Source: Mesostigma viride
Taxonomy: Eukaryota > Streptophyta > Mesostigmatophyceae > Mesostigmatales > Mesostigmataceae
Assembly (NCBI GenBank): GCA_009746045.1
Contig: RPFO01000288.1
Coordinates: 911,855 to 971,854 of the forward strand
DNA: 60,000 bases
Direction: 5' to 3'
Positions 10,286-20,886 of this stretch are shown piece by piece (the stretch's first letter is position 1; every line of letters starts with the position of its first letter). The notes beneath the pieces were generated by a model, which was not told where the DNA came from, searched no databases, and was given only the letters and a program-made list of their open reading frames with translations. The position numbers and the translations under genes were made by a program.

Positions 10286-12225
10286 TAATGGGGTGGAAGA
10301 TGATTGTGGCTTTTCAAGACGCATCTGCTAGTATAATCGGTTACGGCTGTAACGCAGTATTTTGCAAATGCCACCAAAACGCAGCCTTGACAAACATTTT
10401 GAGCTGTCGTCGGCATTCCCGTCGACAGCAGCACGTGCGACATCAACTCCTGCGGACGCCAACCTTTTTGCGCTGATCGAAGCTCTCCCCCCCGGTCTGC
10501 CTCCCTCGACGCAGTGCTCTACGCCAAATTCGTCGCCCATTCCCAAGAAAACCCGAACTTCCCATACCAAATGGGACGTCCGCCGCTTCGGCGCCGGCCA
10601 GCGGGATTTTTGCATCTTGGAAATCTTTACGCTCACGAAGGAACAATGTGACGATGTTATCAAGTTCCTGGCCCGCCATGACGAACTTTTCCTGCCTACC
10701 CCTGGCGACAAGGTCACCAAGCCCGCCTGGGAATGGCTGCTTCAAGAACCGGAGGCGTACTTGAAGGCAGTCATCATGTGCAGCTACCTGCGCTGCGACG
10801 CCCACGACATCACCCAGATTGGCTACGCTGGCCTCAGGAGCCTCCTGCATGAGCGCAGACGGGCAGCCACAGCAGCTGCAGCATCCCCGCAGAGCAGCAC
10901 CTCCCCCAGCACGGACTCCATCCGAGCTGCAGTGGCGGAGCAGCTGGCGCCGATGGCTGAGCAGCTCGCCGCCCTGAACGCGCCTGACGGCCCACTCAAC
11001 ACTCTCTCGGCCAAGGTCAACAACATTGAAGCCAGAGTCGCCCTTAAGCTCCAGCCTCAGTTTACTGCTACGCAAGAGCACATTGCCACCAAAGTTTCCG
11101 AGGCCACAGCCACTGTGACCACCCGCCTTAACCAGGTGGAAGGCCGAGTCGGCCAAGGCACCGTGAAACTTGAGGCAGTTGCCGCCAAGGTAGACGCCCT
11201 GGCCACGCAGGTCCCCGAGATCGCCGAGCGAACGGCCACCATCGCCGCCCAACCTGCTGGTAGGGCTAGTGATGACCCCTCGACTCGCGCCTCCTGGGCG
11301 GACCTGCTCAAGAGCCAGGCATCCTCTACCACGACCGCCATCACCACCAAGCTCCAGGAGCTGGAAGACACGCGCCGCGAGGCCGCTGACCGCGACCGTC
11401 GCCGCTGCCGGGTCATCCTCAGGCGCTTCGACATGCTGCCGGAGGAGACCCCAGACTCTCTTCTCGACGAGCTGAAGAAACAGCTCTTGGCGCGCATGCA
11501 GCTGCCAGGTGCGATACTGCAGGGCGCCTACCGCCTGCCCCATCCACGGGCCAAGGCTGGGCCCCCTCCAGTGGTCCTCACCTTCAGCGACATCACAGCC
11601 CGAGTTCGGTTCCTCTCTCGCCGCAAGAAGCTGGTGGACACCTCCTGGTCGCTTGACGACGACCTGACGCCAGCCCAGCAGCAGCAACGCCGCGATCAGT
11701 GGCCCGACTACATCCGCCACAAGACCAACCCCGAGAAGCCCCAAGTGTACTGGCGGGGCGGGGACCTCTACGTCAACAAGAAACTGTGGAAGCCCCCCCG
11801 GGCTTCCCCGGGATAGAGCACTCCAGCTAGTTGTCTAGATGGGGGCAATCGATGATGGGATAGCTTAGGCATTACAGCACTTGAAACGATATTAGCGCAC
11901 AGCGTTATAGTACCTTCAATTAGCTCTGGCACCTTGTGGCCATCAGCTTGCGCCTTAATTAGCCGACGTCTTGAGCCCACCTCACATTTGTAGCATAAGC
12001 TATGCGTCAGCCTACCTATGGTATTGCACTGGTTGTATTGCACCCACAGTGTTGCGCCCCGGCACCATGCCGTGGAGAGAGCGCTCTGTGGCCTGCCCAC
12101 CTGCGGCAGTGAGAGAAGCTAGGGCGCCCTCCCTCCTTCTCACTGTGTATATAGGGTTGAAGGTTCCTTTACTCTGTATTGGCACCCACGTGACGCAGTC
12201 ACGTGCTTATTAATTAATTAATGAT
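10286..12225 (+). mobile_element. ORF1-only LINE-derived element, copy A (intact ORF)
   Basis: The element begins after a (TTTAA)n tract, has a leader hairpin (10313-10322), a single long ORF, a ~380-base 3' UTR, a perfect 8-bp-stem hairpin CACGTGAC-gca-GTCACGTG (12187-12205) and a (TTAA)n tail (12207-12222). There is no ORF2. The layout resembles the 'half-LINE' HAL1 elements of mammals, which keep only ORF1. Ends are approximate. Confidence 0.65.
10362..11816 (+). CDS. LINE ORF1p-like RNA-binding protein (stand-alone)
   Basis: 484 codons, intact. The N-terminal ~190 residues form an uncharacterised helical domain (KLLARHDELFLPTPGD-like region, then a Trp/Leu-rich segment). Residues ~190-320 are heptad-like with repeated Ala/Leu/Val/Thr, as in a trimeric coiled coil (VTTRLNQVEGRVGQ, KLQELEDTRREAADRDR). 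An RRM-like part starts at CRVILRRFDMLPEETPD. The C-terminal domain ends VYWRGGDLYVNKKLW, which parallels the end of the LINE ORF1 at 1175. In LINEs this protein coats the RNA. Related frames at 12421, 13618 and 19427 (minus) show it is a repeat family. The second Met (MPPKRS, two codons in) could equally be the start. Confidence 0.75.
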   Translation: MQMPPKRSLDKHFELSSAFPSTAARATSTPADANLFALIEALPPGLPPSTQCSTPNSSPIPKKTRTSHTKWDVRRFGAGQRDFCILEIFTLTKEQCDDVIKFLARHDELFLPTPGDKVTKPAWEWLLQEPEAYLKAVIMCSYLRCDAHDITQIGYAGLRSLLHERRRAATAAAASPQSSTSPSTDSIRAAVAEQLAPMAEQLAALNAPDGPLNTLSAKVNNIEARVALKLQPQFTATQEHIATKVSEATATVTTRLNQVEGRVGQGTVKLEAVAAKVDALATQVPEIAERTATIAAQPAGRASDDPSTRASWADLLKSQASSTTTAITTKLQELEDTRREAADRDRRRCRVILRRFDMLPEETPDSLLDELKKQLLARMQLPGAILQGAYRLPHPRAKAGPPPVVLTFSDITARVRFLSRRKKLVDTSWSLDDDLTPAQQQQRRDQWPDYIRHKTNPEKPQVYWRGGDLYVNKKLWKPPRASPG

Positions 12226-12339
12226 TGTGGCTAGGCAATAGCTGGGGCATGGCATCTCAGCAGAGAGTTACTCTCTGCATGGGCAAATAAAGGCTAATGC
12301 AGCAATGATCAGGTGTGGATCCCATCATAGGCATACAAT

Positions 12340-13075
12340 TTGTTTGGTTGTCTCCTTGGTACATGTGCATGGCCACGTCTACTAAGCCTTACTAGTCTAC
12401 ACTACTGCCATAGTCCCTTAGGAGGGCCCATCCCCGCCAACGACCTGGAGGAGTTCCTCGCCAGGCCAGAGCTCAACCACCGCCTCGCTATCCTGTGCAG
12501 CTTCTTCCAGCTAAGTGCCCCCGACATCGTCGCTAAGCTCCACAACCCAGCCCGGCCTGCGCAGCCGGCAGCCACATCGGCTCCCTCCCTCTGCAAGGAT
12601 GACATCCTGAGCAGTGGAGCACGTGACCTGGTCTCTCGAGGAGCACGTGACCTGGCTGCTGGCCGAGAAGATGACATTGATGACAACGGCGCTCAACACG
12701 GTGGAGGCCAAGGACCGTCTCCAATACGGAAACCAAGGTCGCACACAAGCTTCAACCTCAGCTCACGGCGCTGCAGACCACGGCGCAGGCCTCTGATGCA
12801 CATGCTGCCCTCCTCTCCCGCCTCAACCAGGTGGAGGGCAAGTGCGGCGTGCTCATGAAGAAGCTTGAAGCCATCACCGCCCACACCGAGGCCCTGGCCA
12901 CACAGGTCCCAAGATAGCGGAGCAGACGTACGGCCACCATCGCATCCCAGCCACCCCGGCAGGATGCTGGCGACCTCCCGCCGCTCTCCTATGCGGACCT
13001 GCTGTGGTCAGCGACCGCCTCAACCACTGACGCCATCGCCACGAAACTCCAGGAGCTGGAGGACCACCGTGTAAC
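12340..13075 (+). pseudogene. Fragment of ORF1-only element (copy D)
   Basis: Three short frames match copy A in order: AYLKAVIMCSYL-like residues as HRLAILCSFFQLS near 12480, then RLNQVEGKCGVLMKKLEAI near 12830, then ATKLQELEDHR ending near 13070. Several frame changes and stops make it non-functional. Similarity stops abruptly at 13070, where a 10-bp inverted repeat begins. The upstream 12375-12405 stretch matches the 3' UTR of copy B in inverted orientation. Confidence 0.6.
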
Positions 13076-13379
13076 AGTATTTTCTGACAGCGTGTATACT
13101 GTTACATCCAAGTACGCGAACTTGGCGCGGGCAGCGTTCAGTGTAATCTGACTAATGTCCGATTTGGGATCTTTCTGACGTAAGGGGTGTAAAGCATATT
13201 CAGAGAGAACCTTACCGGTTCGTCTGTGTTCTGATTCAATGGCTGAGACCTGTGAGATTGCGTTGGACTCCTCTGTGTCGAAGGAGGGCATAATATAAGC
13301 TTTGCCTGTTTGTCACCATAGCCATCAATGCGGATACCCCCCAATAATGTGAAGTTATTTCTAATAACCAAACATCCTC

Positions 13380-13500
13380 CGACTTCAGGCCCTCATGATA
13401 TTGGACAGCCATATCCGATAGCCCAGTTCGATTCCGGCCTGGATTCATTTGCAGATCGCGTTTTCCGTGTCGTACGCGACCAGCCACGAGGTAGCCATGG
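13380..13500 (+). repeat. tRNA-derived SINE-like fragment, copy 1
   Basis: It contains GTTCGATTCC (13426-13435), which fits the B box of an RNA polymerase III promoter, followed by GGCCTGGATTCATTTGCAGA. The same downstream block occurs inverted at 21298-21400 and in part at 41191-41258. The A box is not clear. Confidence 0.55.
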
Positions 13501-15436
13501 CTGTCGGAGCTCATAACTTTCACGTTTGAGCACCGAATTTAGCCGTGAATATCACTATCGCTTCGTCTTTCTAAGACGCACATGCTGATATAATTTTCCG
13601 AATCTAAAACGCAATATATGACGAGCAAACGCCCGTCGACGCAACGCAGTTTGGCGGATGCGCTCGCCTTTGACAATGCGGCAGCTGAGGCTGCCGCTTC
13701 GCCAGATCCGGCAGGCAGCGGTGACACTAGTCGTGCACTGGTGGTCGCCCAGCAACCTCCCGGCCTCAATGCCTCGCCATCGGCATCGCCTGACCCTAAA
13801 CGCGCCCGCCCCGCCGACAAAACTGGAGGGCCACGCTTCTCGGAACCGCGCTGTCGGCTCCAACCTTTCCAGGTCGATGATTACGACTGGACCACCATTT
13901 CTCCGAATGATGCTATGCATCACATCTTCTTCGGGGACTACGCCTCGCTTTACGACCTGTGCCTCCATCTCCACGCCACTGGACGCCTCCTCGTCAGCGA
14001 CGGCCGTCGCTGGCACAACATTGATCAGCCAGATGTTCGGGTGTCCCCGCCCCCAACTCCAGCACGCCGTCCTCAACTCTCTTCTCCAGCGCTCTGATGG
14101 CGAGATCTGGGCTCCATCCATCTCCGCCCCCGCATTCCGTTCCATCCTCACGGACGCCTTTCAGCAGCACGTGACCCCCCTTGCTGCCGACGTAGCAGCC
14201 ATCGGCGGCACGCTGCATGGCTGCTGAACTTCCTCACATTTCCACCGCCGCCGCCTCCACCTCCACTGCCATTTCCGCCTCCACTGCCGACATCAAAGCC
14301 CAGCTCCTCGACCTCGACCAACGCCTTCAAGCCACCGCCAACGCCCTTGAGAGCTTGCATGACACCGCCGGCCTCACCGCCCAGGCGGTGAAGGACATCG
14401 CCGCCCAGCCGGCGCCTGCTGGCTCGGCCGGCGATGCTCCCTCCACCTGGGCGGACTTGCTTAAGCAGCACACCACCTCCACCACCTCCACCATCTCGGC
14501 ACAACTCAAGCAACAAGCCCTCGACCTTCGCGAGGAAGCCGACATCGCCCGGTGCAGCCACAATGTCATCGTCAAGCACTTCGACCAGCCGGCAGGTGAG
14601 ACCTCCACGAGCCTTCTTGAAGCATTTAAGCGTGCCATTCTTGCCCCCATGCTACTCATTGCATGGTGAGCTGGACATGTCGGCTGTCCGCCTCCCCCGC
14701 GCGCGGGGGAAGGCTGGCCCGGCACCCGTGCTCCTCACCTTTAAGTACATGGCGGACAAGATGCCGCAAGAAGCTCTCGGAGACTCGCTTCACGCTGGAC
14801 GACGACTTGACCCTGGCCCAGCAACAGCGGCGACGCGAGCTATGGCCGACCTACCTTCAGCTCCGGCAGAGCGCAAGGGGGAAGCCGGTATACTGGAGGG
14901 GGGCGGTCATCCACGTTGACCACAAGCCCTGGCAGGCCCCCCCTGCCACCTCAGACTAGGGAATATATACCAGTAGTGTAGATTAGTCAGGCTTAGCCTA
15001 GCATGTGGCCCCCGCGCATGTGCGCCCATAATGGCCCCCATGGATGATGCCTTCAACATTTAGCCACGCTATGTATATAATGGGACCCCAATGGATGTTG
15101 CATTAAGAATTTAGCCATGCTATGCCTATGCAGAGAGATGCTCTCTGTCGAGAAGCCATGCCCTAGCCCTTGTATAGCCATGATGATCTTCCTCCCCCGT
15201 GCCAGGATCCCCCCCTTAGGCGGGTTGAACCTGAGACAGCATGGTGGTGCCGGTGCCCTGGTGCCGACCCAGAGCAAGGGTAGCTTACATTCCCACCCTT
15301 GCATGAAGTAGCCTAGGATGTATTAAAAAAAGCCATCTATGCCCCTTCTCAGGGATAATATGTGCTACATTGACTCCCAACGGAGTGATGTTCCTAATTA
15401 ATTAATTAATTAATTAATTAATTAATTAATTAATAT
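13500..15436 (+). mobile_element. ORF1-only LINE-derived element, copy B (frameshifted)
   Basis: The leader at 13500-13617 matches, in inverted orientation, the leader of copy C at about 20575-20712, including the hairpin GTCTTTCTAAGAC. Then come the ORF1 pseudogene, a ~430-base 3' UTR, the hairpin ACTCC-caac-GGAGT (15373-15386) and a long (TTAA)n tail (15393-15434). The tail shows a LINE-type end made by target-primed reverse transcription. Confidence 0.65.
13618..14959 (+). pseudogene. LINE ORF1-like gene, frameshifted
   Basis: Read in three frames: 13618-14097 (MTSKRPSTQRSLADALAF start; Pro/Ala-rich linker; conserved DYASLYDLCLHLHATGRLL), 14217-14669 (coiled-coil-like, ending before the RRM-like part with VIVKHFDQPAGETSTSLLEA) and 14663-14959 (C-terminal domain with FTLDDDLTLAQQQRRRELWP and VYWRGAVIHVDHKPWQ). 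Order and motifs follow the intact copy at 10362, but the N-terminal domain is a diverged version shared with the minus-strand copy at 19427. At least two frame changes are needed, so it is probably dead. Confidence 0.65.
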
Positions 15437-18400
15437 CCGATAGACAGGAAGTCTTGTGTCTGTATGAACAAGCAGAGAGACGCCCGACCAAAAGGGGACC
15501 ACTGCTCTCTACCGACGGAGTAAGGTCTTGTAGGAAACTCCTCTAGACAAGAAACGACCACCCTCTAGGATTCCTGGAGCGTGCTAGGGATTTCCCCTGT
15601 CTCTCGGTACTTTGATGATAAGTCCGTTCTGTCTTCAATGACAGAACTCAGGTAAAAGATCTGTTTATTTAGTGGAGCAGAGGCCACCATTTTATTCTGT
15701 TACATTGGTAATAGGAGGTTTGACCTCTGAACAGACTTATCAAAGCATGGGACGAGTTTACGTGTACTGACTCTTTCAGCATACATCAACCATTTCCGCA
15801 TACCTATGTTTTTCTACCGTCGGAGGGAAGAACAGGAACGATAGCATTCGTCTTGGTTGAGACATTTAGAAGAAAGCTTTCTATCTTGCTCAGCGGCCAG
15901 TCACCTGGTGGTTTCACCATAACCCTGCTGACCTGTATAGAGCGCAATTTTCACTGTGCAGCGAATTTCTTTTTGCAGTCTGTGTTGCGGAACAGGCTAC
16001 GCGTCTGGCATGGGACGTTCTCACGAACAAGCCTAGCCAGGCCAGATTTTCCTGAGCCCAAGCTATGTAACGCGCCAGACCAGCCAAGTCAAGTGATTCT
16101 GCTGCTGGCGACTATGACACTGCGTCAATCTGCCCGACCAGCTGAAACGGCACCGAGCTCCACACGACAACAACAATCAGCCGACACAGCGTGGTGGTGG
16201 CAACGATCATCTTCCAGTCGGGACAATGACTCCTATTGCAACAACTACATCTTCCAGTTTTTGTGGTGACGACATCTTCATGTTTCGGCAACAATCTCTC
16301 GTTCTGGCGACGACGTTTTGTTGTAGCAGCGACATCTGTTTGTGGCGACAGCGTCATCTGCTGCAACGGCATCTGCTGGCCCAACATCTTGAGAAGCAGG
16401 TGGGCACCTGGTGATCTCTTTTGGTAGCAGAAGAGATGCCTAGCCCCTAAATGGTCTTGCTGCCGATTTTCCGCCAAAAAGTGACTTACAGCCGATTTGT
16501 CGGCACCTACTCGGGGGACCAGTTTGCGAGAATACTAATGGGAATTAGGAAACGTTTAGCTGAGAAGAATGAAAGTTTATAAGTTTCTCCAGAACATGAT
16601 ACTAGGGTTTGCTATATTTTGACCAAGTTTAACAGGTGTTCCAGACCGTCAAAGTACAAGGGGTCAGGGTACTTTTTCACGTACAACGTGCATTCCGGAA
16701 AACGACGACCTGGCCATGGCGGCTTGCGCCCACGCATGGCATTTACGTTTGCGTTCGAATTTTCTGGCCAAACTTAGGATATTGATTTTATACGTCCTAA
16801 AGATCATACAGGCCAATTTTTGGTTCGCGGGAATGCCATTTGATAGGTGTCGGCAGCGTTCTTGCTGGAAAAAACTGCGATCAGGCCGGACGATAGAAAC
16901 GTTGACAGCAATACCTTTCCGGCGTATTTTAAAGGATATATCGGTTTCTTTGTACTTTTTATGATACATATTAGTCGTAAACGTGCAAGGGTGGCCAGAA
17001 ATCGCCGAATCCAGCGACCATGCTGCACAACTTTGGTGTGCCGAAATGCGCCATTTTGCGGCCACCGCCTGGGCCAAGGTAACGCCATCCATGCCTGGTA
17101 AAGCTTAAGCATCGTTTTCCTATCGATGTTTGACGTTTATATATACGTTCTAGCTTGTGTAGCACATTCTTTTTGCATTATTCATGCTCTTTCTTGACCC
17201 TGGCCTGGCCCCTTTCTAAAACACCCTTCTTAGATGCTTCCCTCAGTCAGTTGACCTGCCACAGGGTGATGGTGATAAGTTTTAGAGGCTGTATGGGTTT
17301 GAATACCTCCATATATGTTTGTTATACATTTCCCACACACATATTGCATGAGTGTGAGGCAGTTGGCTGGTCTCTGTGGCATCATCAAGCATGTAACCGG
17401 TGAGTAGAAGCTTCCCATTGTCAGCATGTGCCACCAGGTGTGCTGGCCATCACCTGGAAAGCTATAGCAGCGTAGGCCTAGTTTATCCTTGCTAGGGCAG
17501 GCTGAAATAGGCTTAAAATCACTAGTTTGTTGGTGGCTGCCTCCTAGAATGCATGCCTTGTGTAGGGTATCCGTACCACGTTACCTACGTGCATGGACAA
17601 GGTGGCACCTGCACATAGGTGCCATGTAAGGGCAGTGTGATGATGCAGTTATGTTTCCCCATAATTGTGGAAGGGAAATGTATTGTTTGGCATGGTTGGG
17701 GGCCATATTAGTAGGTATTAGTAGGTAGTATGCCCACTCCTACCCCCTTGGTTGCTTTTTACCAACGGTACCCCTATGGGCTGTACTGGGTGTAACTGCT
17801 GGTATACCCACCCAAATGATGACCCCAATGGCTCAAACTGTTCAGCTACTAATTGTTTATCATCCCTGAAGTGGTAGGTGCCTAGCTCTTACAACATAAT
17901 TCAAAATGCACATTCTACCAAAAATGAAAACGCTCGTCTTGACCCCCCTGACTTTGACGGCAGTTATACATGGCCTACGATGAATATATGTGAGGTTGTG
18001 ATATATCATGGCTTAGGGCAACTCATGGACATGCTTGCCCCCCAAGGACAGCCATTGGATATTGCTAGGTTGTACAGGGGCTGGTTTACAAAATAGGTGA
18101 GTTACTGCCGATTTATCGGCAGCATTTCCGCCCATTTAGGGGCTAGGGGATGAGACATTTTTCATACTGCTCACCACCATGATGCTAGAATGGAGAAGAC
18201 CCAGTCCTGTAAGCAGTTTGGAGGAAGGTCTTTTCCCAGTTCTAGTCATGCATGGCTTGTAAAAAGGGTGACAGTCCCATGTCTCTCAAGGTGTGCTGTC
18301 ATACTGCGGACACCTTAAACGTGTTGTGCCTAATACCTAGTGTGCCTAGTTAGGGAGTGCTGGCTTCTTTCCCCATAGGGTGGGAGGAGAACAACCTAGT

Positions 18401-18659
18401 TGTTCCCATCATTACATTATTATTCCATGCCAGCTTGTGATGCTGTTTAATTTAGCATTGCTGTGTGAGGCTGAGTTTACCTTTTACACTCACCATAGGC
18501 TTGCGTGGAGTATATCAAGGAGACAACCAGCGCAGGCCAGAAATCGGGAGAATCCGGACCATGGTAGCTCGAGCCTGCCGTTATCTTGTCCGCGTGTTCG
18601 AGTCGTTCAGGATGATGAAGATGAATGGTGATGGAAATGTGTATCCGTGTGCATTGAAA
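14960..18659. other. No supported gene; 3' UTR of copy B and repeat-rich spacer
   Basis: The first ~480 bases are the 3' UTR and tail of copy B. Beyond 15436 I find no frame with recognisable domains. The region contains an inverted-repeat pair at 16439 and 18147 and one copy of the 210-bp unit (18512-18733) that recurs in the foldback element at 42.2 kb. Confidence 0.5.
16439..18147. mobile_element. Candidate non-autonomous element with terminal inverted repeats
   Basis: CCTAGCCCCTAAATGG at 16439-16454 is repeated as its exact complement at 18132-18147. Just inside each end are stretches built from TGCCGAT/ATCGGCA; the one at 18106-18121 (TGCCGATTTATCGGCA) is almost a perfect palindrome. 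Nothing inside resembles a transposase, so if real it is a non-autonomous element of 1.7 kb. Flanks (AGATG / GGATG) give only a weak hint of target duplication. Confidence 0.45.
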
Positions 18660-18733
18660 TTATGGCTGGCTTACGTGTAGAGCGACTAGATGACCTAGAC
18701 GGTGGGGCCGGAAACAGCATGCTTGATCAGGGA
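18512..18733 (+). repeat. ~210-bp dispersed repeat, single copy
   Basis: Starts ATCAAGGAGACAACCAGCG and ends near CATGCTTGATCAGG. The same sequence is present on the minus strand at 42304-42521, where its first 105 bases are also duplicated in inverted orientation. Confidence 0.75.
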
Positions 18734-19170
18734 GTATATGTTTTGATTGGTGCTCGGCGAGTAGGGCGGAAACATGATTCCCCCGCAGGCCCAGAGCATC
18801 CCACGCCGCGTGCCACCGACGAGAGAACTGGCTGTAGTTGAGGCTCCCAAACAAGGGCGGCTCCTCGGGCTCCCTCGCAGCGCACAGGCGCTCGAGCGTG
18901 CACGTACAGCGCGAGGGGATCCTGCACCACCACCGCCTGTGCACCCCCCTTGGCTTTCTTGGGATACCGCAGAAGAAGCGCGCCCAGTCCCCTCTGCCCC
19001 AGGCGACGGTCGCCGCGCAGCGCCACGTCCCCCACTCGGAGCTTGAAGGCCTCCCCGATGCGCAGGTATTGCTGGAAAGTGATGACGCACACGGCTCGGC
19101 TGCCATGGGCGCCCCCGGCTCAGTGCCAGCGGAGGATCTGCACCACCAGGTAGATCGAGCAGCTCTCACG
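18727..19170 (-). pseudogene. Decayed DIRS-like tyrosine recombinase fragment
   Basis: VITFQQYLRIGEAFKLRVGD and the following ~60 residues align by eye with VIVFRHYLRISEALNLRVGH of the recombinase at 3018-3662, including the catalytic Arg context and a later YSQFSRRWHAAWDALG segment. The reading frame is broken, and the His-x-x-Arg box and the Tyr region are not recognisable. It abuts the ORF1 copy C at about 19.4 kb. Confidence 0.65.
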
Positions 19171-19426
19171 GCACCGGATTGGGGCTATGCCCAGTTTGCA
19201 CGCGACGCTGCCACCCGTAGAGGAGCCGGCGGGCCTCGCGCCACCCCTGCACTTGGCTGGGGTGGTACAGTTGCAGCCCACACAGCGCCCTCATGCACAT
19301 GGAACGCCCTGCTCCCCCTCCATCCTCGTAGACAGACACGAGCCACTCGCAGAAAACGCTCTCCGCTTCCTCCGGCGGTACAGCTCCATAGGGCTCAGCC
19401 CACTGGAGTCAGATGGGCCGGGCTTT

Positions 19427-20600
19427 TCAAGATGAGAAGAAGCGGGGGCGCCCCTGCCTTACACCGCGCACGGGGAAGGCGGTGGGCGACCAGCTTGATC
19501 TCACCAAGAAGGCCCATGCGATCAAGGATTTTGCTCTCAAACGCACGTGCAAGCTTCTCGGATTAACTCTCACCTTCCGCCATGTCGAAGTTCTTGACGA
19601 TGACTTTAAGGCTGCGCTTGGCGAGCTCGGCCTCCTCGCGGAGGTCAAGCGTCTGCCACTGGAGCAGCCTGTGCTGCGACGGCGGAGGTGGTGGAGGTGG
19701 TGTGCTGCTTAAGCATGTCCGCCCAGGTCGGGATGGGAGGAGCATCACCAGCCAGGCCAGCTGGCTTGGCGGCAATGTCCTTCACCGCCTGGGCGGTGAT
19801 GCCTGCGGTGTTTTGCAGGCATCCCGGGCGGATGGCGATGGCGTTGTCCTGGAGGCGCTTGTCGATGTCACGGAGCTGGGCGGAGATGGAGTCGGTGGAC
19901 TGCGGTGTGTGGGGGGGGTGGAGGCGAGGAGGGTGGCGGTGGGGATGGCGGGGAGCCCAGCGTGCGGCCCACAGCTGCCACATCTGCAGCTTGGGGCGTC
20001 ACGTGCTGTGAGATGGCTTCTTGAAGGTGGAGTAGGAAGGTGGATTCGGTCAAGTGGGAGGGGACCCAGAGGTCTTCGGCAGAGCGCTGAAGGATGGTAA
20101 AGAGGGCGGCGAGCTGAAGGCGCGGTCGGGACCAGCCGGGCAGGTGGTCAGGTCCGCGGTGAGAAAACCGGCCATCAACTCCATTGCGGAGGCGGTGATG
20201 GGTTTGGAGACGCTGGCACAGGTCAAGAGGGGAGGCGTACGACCCATAAAACACGAGCTCCAGTATCTTGATGGGTGGCACGTCGAAATAGCTGGGTCTG
20301 TTGACGTCGAAGGTGGAAAATAACCTGACAGTCGACGTCAAAGTCGCGCTCAGACCAGCTAGGTTCGGCTGGGCGGCTGCGTTTGGGCTCAGGCGATGCA
20401 GAGGGCGAGGCATTAAGCCCGGGAGGGTTCGAAGCGACCACCAGTGCGCGACTAGCGTCACCGCTGCCTGCCGGACCTGAGGGCGAAGCTGCAGCCGGAC
20501 TCTGCAGACGTATTTTCGGGGCTGAGCGCAACCGCCAGGCTGTGTTGCGTCGAGGAGTGTTTGCTCGTCATATATTGCGTGATAGCTTCGGAAAGTTATA
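19427..20600 (-). pseudogene. LINE ORF1-like gene, copy C (frameshifted)
   Basis: Minus-strand relative of the 13618 copy. 20531-20223 carries SRALVVASNPPGLNASPSAS; another frame (20461-19868) carries LDLCQRLQTHHRL and ISQHVTPQAADVAAVG; 19983-19645 carries the coiled-coil part with ITAQAVKDIAAKPAG and WADMLKQHTTST. The RRM-like end near 19600 reads SLKVIVKNFDMAEGES. Several frame changes. The leader hairpin at 20607-20625 and flanking bases match copy B. It is truncated before the C-terminal domain, where the recombinase fragment begins. Confidence 0.65.
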
Positions 20601-20886
20601 TCAGCATGTGCGTCTTAGAAAGACGAAGCGATTGTGATATTCACAGCCGAATTTGGTGCCCAGACGTGAAAGTTATGAGCTCCGCCGTCAGCCATGGCTA
20701 CCTCGTGGCTCGTGGCTTAAATCGTTGGGAGATCATGTAGCACATGAGATCATGTAAATCGTTGGGAGATCATGTAGCACATATTCCCTTGCTGGATGGA
20801 TGTAGGTGGGCGAAGCTAAACCGAACTAGGCTAACTCTAAGCTAATCTAATCTAGAAAACCCTAACTACTATACTCAGCTTGGGGG

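Noticed and set aside
10443-11744. 433-codon minus-strand frame opposite the intact ORF1
   Set aside because: Antisense shadow; ORF1 on the plus strand has clear coiled-coil and C-terminal domain similarity to other copies.
13426-13435. Possible tRNA gene (B-box match)
   Set aside because: No cloverleaf can be drawn around it and the sequence recurs as a dispersed repeat; treated as SINE-like.
15440-15800. Possible hammerhead-type ribozyme (GATGATAAGTCC-like stretch near 15612)
   Set aside because: The CUGAUGA and GAAA core pieces are not both present in the right spacing.
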